NCBI GenBank assembly: GCA_023441625.1
Contig: JAEZOA010000041.1
Location: 13,377-77,376, forward strand
Origin: Bacillota bacterium
GTDB lineage: Bacteria; Bacillota; Clostridia; Acetivibrionales; DSM-1351
Direction of reading: 5' to 3'
Length of the DNA: 64,000 nucleotides
Shown: one piece after another, positions 61,260 through 64,000 of the stretch
Numbering within the stretch: position 1 is the stretch's first letter
Layout: the number at the start of each line of letters is the position of its first letter
Position numbers and translations under genes: made by a program
The notes under the pieces: generated by a model
What the model was told of the DNA's origin: nothing
Databases searched by the model: none
What the model saw: only the letters and a program-made list of their open reading frames with translations

Positions 61260-62243
61260 TTAGAACCATTTATTTCTCTTAAAAAGCATTAAAAAAGCAA
61301 TTATTGACATCGGTATAAATATCATTCCAAATACTACCCAAAATGCATAATGGAATTTTGCCATAGGAATGCCTTCTACGTTCATTGAAAACAAACCGCT
61401 CACTAAGGTCATTGGTAGAATTACAACCTGCAATGTTGTGAAGGTACGCATAAGATTATTCATCCTATGAGAGGTTAAAGATTCATAGGTACCATCAATT
61501 GCTTCCACCATTTCTTTATAGTTTTCTAGCATGGCCCATACTTTTTCTGCTTTATCTGTAATATCGTCAAAGTACATCTCCATATCCTCTGGGAGATATC
61601 TCACAATGACTTTTTCTAAAGTCAATATAACAGGTCTAAGAGGTTTAATTACTCTCCTATAATTAATAATCTGCATCTTAGCTCTTGATATCTCTTCAAG
61701 CATTGCCCTCGACTGATGTTTAAAAATCGTTTTATTTAATCCGTCTAGCATTGTTCCTATCTTGTCCAACATTGGAAAACAATAATCAAAAAGTCTTTTA
61801 ATTATTTCATATAAAAGCAATGCAGAACCTTCAGACATGAAGTTTTCTCTTGCTTCCTTATTCGACTGACACATGCGAGAAAAAGCAACCAAAGGTTTCA
61901 ATTCGCCTTCGTGTAAAGTTACTAAATAATTATGCCCTAAGAAAATATCTATTTCTTCCGTATCAAGGCTCATCGTCTCTTTACGGTAACGAGGAAAATG
62001 CATTACAATAAAACAATAATCGTCATATTCATCAACCTTAGAGCGCTGATGCTCTGTCATGCAATCCTCCAGCGGTAATTCGTGAAAATTATACTTTTCC
62101 TCTAACATATCTATTTCTTTTTTAGTAGGTTTAGTAATATCTATCCAGGTAAGTCCATTAAAATCAATTTGTCTAACCTCTGCTACAGGTTCTTTCATTT
62201 GAACAATCTGTCTTTTATCTTGAAAAAAAGATAATGATAACAT
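61260..62243 (-). CDS. CorA-family divalent cation transporter
   Basis: CorA carries Mg2+, Co2+ or related ions. The 327-residue product has a soluble N-terminal funnel domain (WIDITKPTKKEIDMLEEKYNF, in part), a long helix (YLPEDMEMYFDDITDKAEKV) and two C-terminal membrane segments. The loop motif reads GMN-like (SGLFSMNVEGIP), so the canonical YGMNF is altered. The frame opens at 62273, but that reading crosses the leader hairpin; GGAGGG lies 7 nt before the ATG at 62243, which I take as start. Regulation is by a structured leader. Confidence 0.92.
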   Translation of the reverse strand: MLSLSFFQDKRQIVQMKEPVAEVRQIDFNGLTWIDITKPTKKEIDMLEEKYNFHELPLEDCMTEHQRSKVDEYDDYCFIVMHFPRYRKETMSLDTEEIDIFLGHNYLVTLHEGELKPLVAFSRMCQSNKEARENFMSEGSALLLYEIIKRLFDYCFPMLDKIGTMLDGLNKTIFKHQSRAMLEEISRAKMQIINYRRVIKPLRPVILTLEKVIVRYLPEDMEMYFDDITDKAEKVWAMLENYKEMVEAIDGTYESLTSHRMNNLMRTFTTLQVVILPMTLVSGLFSMNVEGIPMAKFHYAFWVVFGMIFIPMSIIAFLMLFKRNKWF

Positions 62244-62250
62244 AAAAAAG

Positions 62251-62441
62251 CCCTCCATTATTAGGGAGGGCATAGTTTAACACTTAAACAGATGCAAGGT
62301 GCACTATCCCTCCAAGAATTATGTATTTTTTATTGCAGTATCTACTAGGATACGGGTCTGTGCCCACTTGAATCCACCACCTTACTCAAAATATTTAAAA
62401 TGACACTACTTAGTATACTACTTATCATGTAAATATTACAA
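62251..62441 (-). promoter_or_regulatory. Structured leader of corA with alternative SD-sequestering fold
   Basis: A promoter (TTGTAA 62441-62436, 18 bp, TATACT 62417-62412) precedes a 160-nt leader. CCCTCCC (62270-62264) pairs with the SD GGAGGG (62256-62251), followed by six T. The same CCCTCC, with ACTATG before it (62276-62265), can instead pair with GGAGGGATAGT upstream (62313-62303), freeing the SD. A closing stem GTAAGGTG/CACCTTGC (62385-62378 with 62301-62294) encloses two small hairpins. The layout is a riboswitch-type expression platform, with an aptamer I do not recognise; M-box and NiCo signatures are not visible. Confidence 0.75.
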
Positions 62442-62484
62442 GTATATTTATAAGTTATAAAAATAAATAAAATAAATCAACAAA

Positions 62485-63219
62485 CTATATTAACAATCCT
62501 CCATTTGGGCTAATAACTTGTCCAGTAATAAAATTTGCTTTCTCAGACGCCAAGAAAGCAACAGTTTCTGCAATGTCAATACCTTTTCCTATAACTCCAA
62601 GAGGAGTTTGGTCCTTTAGTTCCTCAAATGCTGCTTGGTCTAAATCTGAATTCATATCTGTGTCAATTACTCCTGGTGCAACACAATTCACCTGAATGTT
62701 TGAGGGTCCTAGTTCCTTAGCTAATGCTTTAGTTAATCCAATAATGGCAGCTTTTGTTGTAGAATATAATACTTCACAGGATGCCCCTGTAATTCCCCAA
62801 ATAGATGATATATTTATTATTTTACCTGTTTTATTTCTTATCATAGAAGGTAAAACACCTTGACAACATAAAAAAATACCCTTCACATTTACATCAAACA
62901 TCCTATCCCATTCTTGCATGGAGATATCAGTAAATAACTGCTGTTTAGCAATTCCAGCATTATTAACTAAAACATCAATTCCACCAAACTGTTTGTTGAT
63001 TGACTCTATCATACTATCAACCTGCTCCTTATTGCTTACATCAGCTTGAACCAACATTGAACTATATCCAGCCTTAAGTAAATCATTAAATAAGGCATTA
63101 GCCGCTCCTTCATTCTGGTTATAATTTATTGCCACCCTATACCCCTTCATTGCAAATAGCCTAGCAATTTCACATCCAATTCCTCTTGAAGCCCCAGTAA
63201 CCAAAACTACTTTACTCAT
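62485..63219 (-). CDS. SDR oxidoreductase, FabG-like
   Basis: The 244-residue short-chain dehydrogenase has the cofactor loop VTGASRGIGCEIARLFA, LVNNAGIA, the catalytic Ser in IINISSIWG, and the YxxxK motif as YSTTK. The C-terminus (FLASEKANFITGQVISPNGGLLI) is FabG-like. It could be a 3-oxoacyl-ACP reductase or another SDR; there are no fatty-acid genes nearby. It follows the DJ-1-type gene by 15 bp. Confidence 0.9.
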   Translation of the reverse strand: MSKVVLVTGASRGIGCEIARLFAMKGYRVAINYNQNEGAANALFNDLLKAGYSSMLVQADVSNKEQVDSMIESINKQFGGIDVLVNNAGIAKQQLFTDISMQEWDRMFDVNVKGIFLCCQGVLPSMIRNKTGKIINISSIWGITGASCEVLYSTTKAAIIGLTKALAKELGPSNIQVNCVAPGVIDTDMNSDLDQAAFEELKDQTPLGVIGKGIDIAETVAFLASEKANFITGQVISPNGGLLI

Positions 63220-63234
63220 AGACGCTTCTCCCTC

Positions 63235-63813
63235 TTAACATCCCGTTATGGTATTAAAAAAATCCTTTTTTTGAGCTTCATCCTTGAACTGTCCGAAATA
63301 GTCTGCTATCTCAATTGCAAAATCAACAAAGGAAATGCCTTTAGAAGTAATTACATTTTTATCTCTAACTACTCTAGTATCAATGAAATTCTCTCTTGGA
63401 AAAGGATCATCCTCATTATTAAATGCTTCTCTTCGTAACTGATTCCACTCAACAATAGATGTTGTGTACTTTACCTTATTTAAAATTCCAGCTTTAGCAA
63501 AATATCTTGGCCCTGCACAAATTGCTGCAAGCAGCTTTCCACTATTAAAAAATTCATTGATTAAAACAAGCAGCTCATCCTTCACAACAGGGTTCCAGCC
63601 ACCTGGTATTAGCAAACCCTCATAATCCTCTGGAACAGCTTGTGATACAGTAATCTGAGGTAAATATAGCATTCCGCCTTTACTTCTAATTGGCTTATTC
63701 TCATATGCACAAGGTATTATTTGTTTTGATAATTCATGTCCCAATAAATGAGTAGCATATACAATTTCAAAATCCGCCATATCATCATACATAAATACTA
63801 AAATTTTATTCAT
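63235..63813 (-). CDS. DJ-1/PfpI-family protein
   Basis: The 192-residue protein has the flavodoxin-like DJ-1 fold with the nucleophile elbow AAICAGPRYFAKAG (Cys near residue 98) and FADFEIVYA-like strand (DMADFEIVYATHLLG). The family includes deglycases, chaperones and type-1 amidotransferase-like enzymes; which one this is cannot be told. The ATG at 63813 is preceded by a hairpin start element. A longer frame through that hairpin would add ten codons. It is followed by an SDR gene. Confidence 0.9.
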   Translation of the reverse strand: MNKILVFMYDDMADFEIVYATHLLGHELSKQIIPCAYENKPIRSKGGMLYLPQITVSQAVPEDYEGLLIPGGWNPVVKDELLVLINEFFNSGKLLAAICAGPRYFAKAGILNKVKYTTSIVEWNQLRREAFNNEDDPFPRENFIDTRVVRDKNVITSKGISFVDFAIEIADYFGQFKDEAQKKDFFNTITGC

Positions 63814-63880
63814 AAATATGCCCATGCCCCGCAATTGGCACAAAACTCCATTAAAGTACTGGCATGGACTCGATCCCCCT
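63811..63880 (-). promoter_or_regulatory. SD-hairpin-AUG start element of the DJ-1 gene
   Basis: On the minus strand AGGGGG (63880-63875) is followed by five bases ATCGA, then GTCCATGCC (63869-63861), which pairs with GGCATGGGC (63828-63820, one G-U). Six bases (ATATTT) then precede the ATG at 63813. The loop shares AGTACTTT and TGGAGT with the gatD element. The linear SD-ATG distance is 61 nt, reduced to 11 when folded. Confidence 0.8.
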
Positions 63881-64000
63881 CGTATTATATAGTCATAGCT
63901 TTTCTTTACCTTTTCTAGAGGTTAAGCTATGCTGTTTTAAGATACTGTGGATTAGTTAGTCCCCCCTACCACTTGATGGTTTAAAAAAGGCTCTAACCAC
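63881..64000. other. Upstream region at right edge, with a hairpin
   Basis: CATAGCTT (63894-63901) pairs with AAGCTATG (63924-63931), with CTTTACC/AGGTTAAG partly paired inside, just upstream of the DJ-1 start element. The last 30 bp contain AAAAAAGGCTCTAACC, which could be the terminator of a gene beyond the window. No gene can be called here. Confidence 0.4.

Noticed and set aside
62251..62441. corA leader as M-box, NiCo or 6S RNA
   Set aside because: None of the conserved core sequences I know for these classes are visible, and the RNA ends in the corA SD rather than as a free RNA.

Overview
The window is low-GC, Gram-positive DNA from a motile, endospore-forming anaerobe-like Firmicute. 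It encodes a full flagellar/chemotaxis export operon, spoIIGA-sigE-sigG, MurT/GatD, CotF-type coat proteins, T-box leaders and strong AGGAGG ribosome sites. Gene order and protein style fit the class Clostridia, and I would guess the Ruminiclostridium / cluster III group. That placement is inference, because no 16S gene is present.

Layout. (1) 1-21.4 kb, minus strand: one long flagellar operon read from a promoter at about 21.4 kb: flgB-flgC-fliE-fliF-fliG-fliH-fliI-fliJ-motE-like-fliK-flgD-TIGR02530-flgE-flbD-fliL-fliM-fliY-cheY-fliO-fliP-fliQ-fliR-flhB-flhA (flhA runs off the left edge). It builds the basal body, export gate, C-ring and hook. (2) 21.5-28.1 kb, minus: trmFO, topA, dprA and a comM/yifB-type ATPase. 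(3) 28.5-31.0 kb, plus: a short UvrA paralogue. (4) 31.2-39.5 kb, minus: nrdR, sigG, sigE, spoIIGA, ftsZ, ftsA, sbp, ftsQ and the C-terminal part of murA, i.e. the lower dcw cluster joined to the early-sporulation sigma genes. (5) 39.5-50.6 kb: an 11.0-kb block (murT, gatD, T-box-aroF, an unknown gene, slt, coaE, polA, an anti-sigma/ECF-sigma pair, a response regulator) that sits inside murA. (6) 50.6-51.7 kb: the murA N-terminal part and two coat-like genes. (7) 51.9-56.3 kb: trkH, T-box-tyrS and two trkA genes for K+ uptake. (8) 56.5-64 kb: DUF421/DUF4363, a cation antiporter, tRNA-Val, an MFS transporter, a membrane protein, corA with a structured leader, an SDR reductase and a DJ-1/PfpI protein.

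The most striking observation is that murA is cut exactly at the codons for its catalytic Gly-Gly-Cys motif. The halves are on the same strand 11,026 bp apart, each ends in a 12-bp near-identical direct repeat (11/12), and joining them gives an intact 421-codon MurA frame with no decay. Circularising the intervening DNA would create 12-bp inverted arms (11/12 match) around an 8-bp spacer, the layout of a tyrosine-recombinase core site. No recombinase is encoded in the block, which instead carries polA and coaE.

Second, three unlinked genes (gatD, the response regulator, the DJ-1 gene) share an unusual start region. A strong Shine-Dalgarno is separated from the ATG by a hairpin whose flanks are conserved (5-6 nt before, exactly 6 nt after), as if the hairpin brings a distant SD to the start codon. 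Other regulatory RNA: a Phe-specifier T-box before the DAHP synthase, a Tyr T-box before tyrS, and an unrecognised corA leader that can alternately hide or free the corA SD. The lone tRNA-Val carries a compensatory A19-U56 in place of the near-universal G19-C56 pair.
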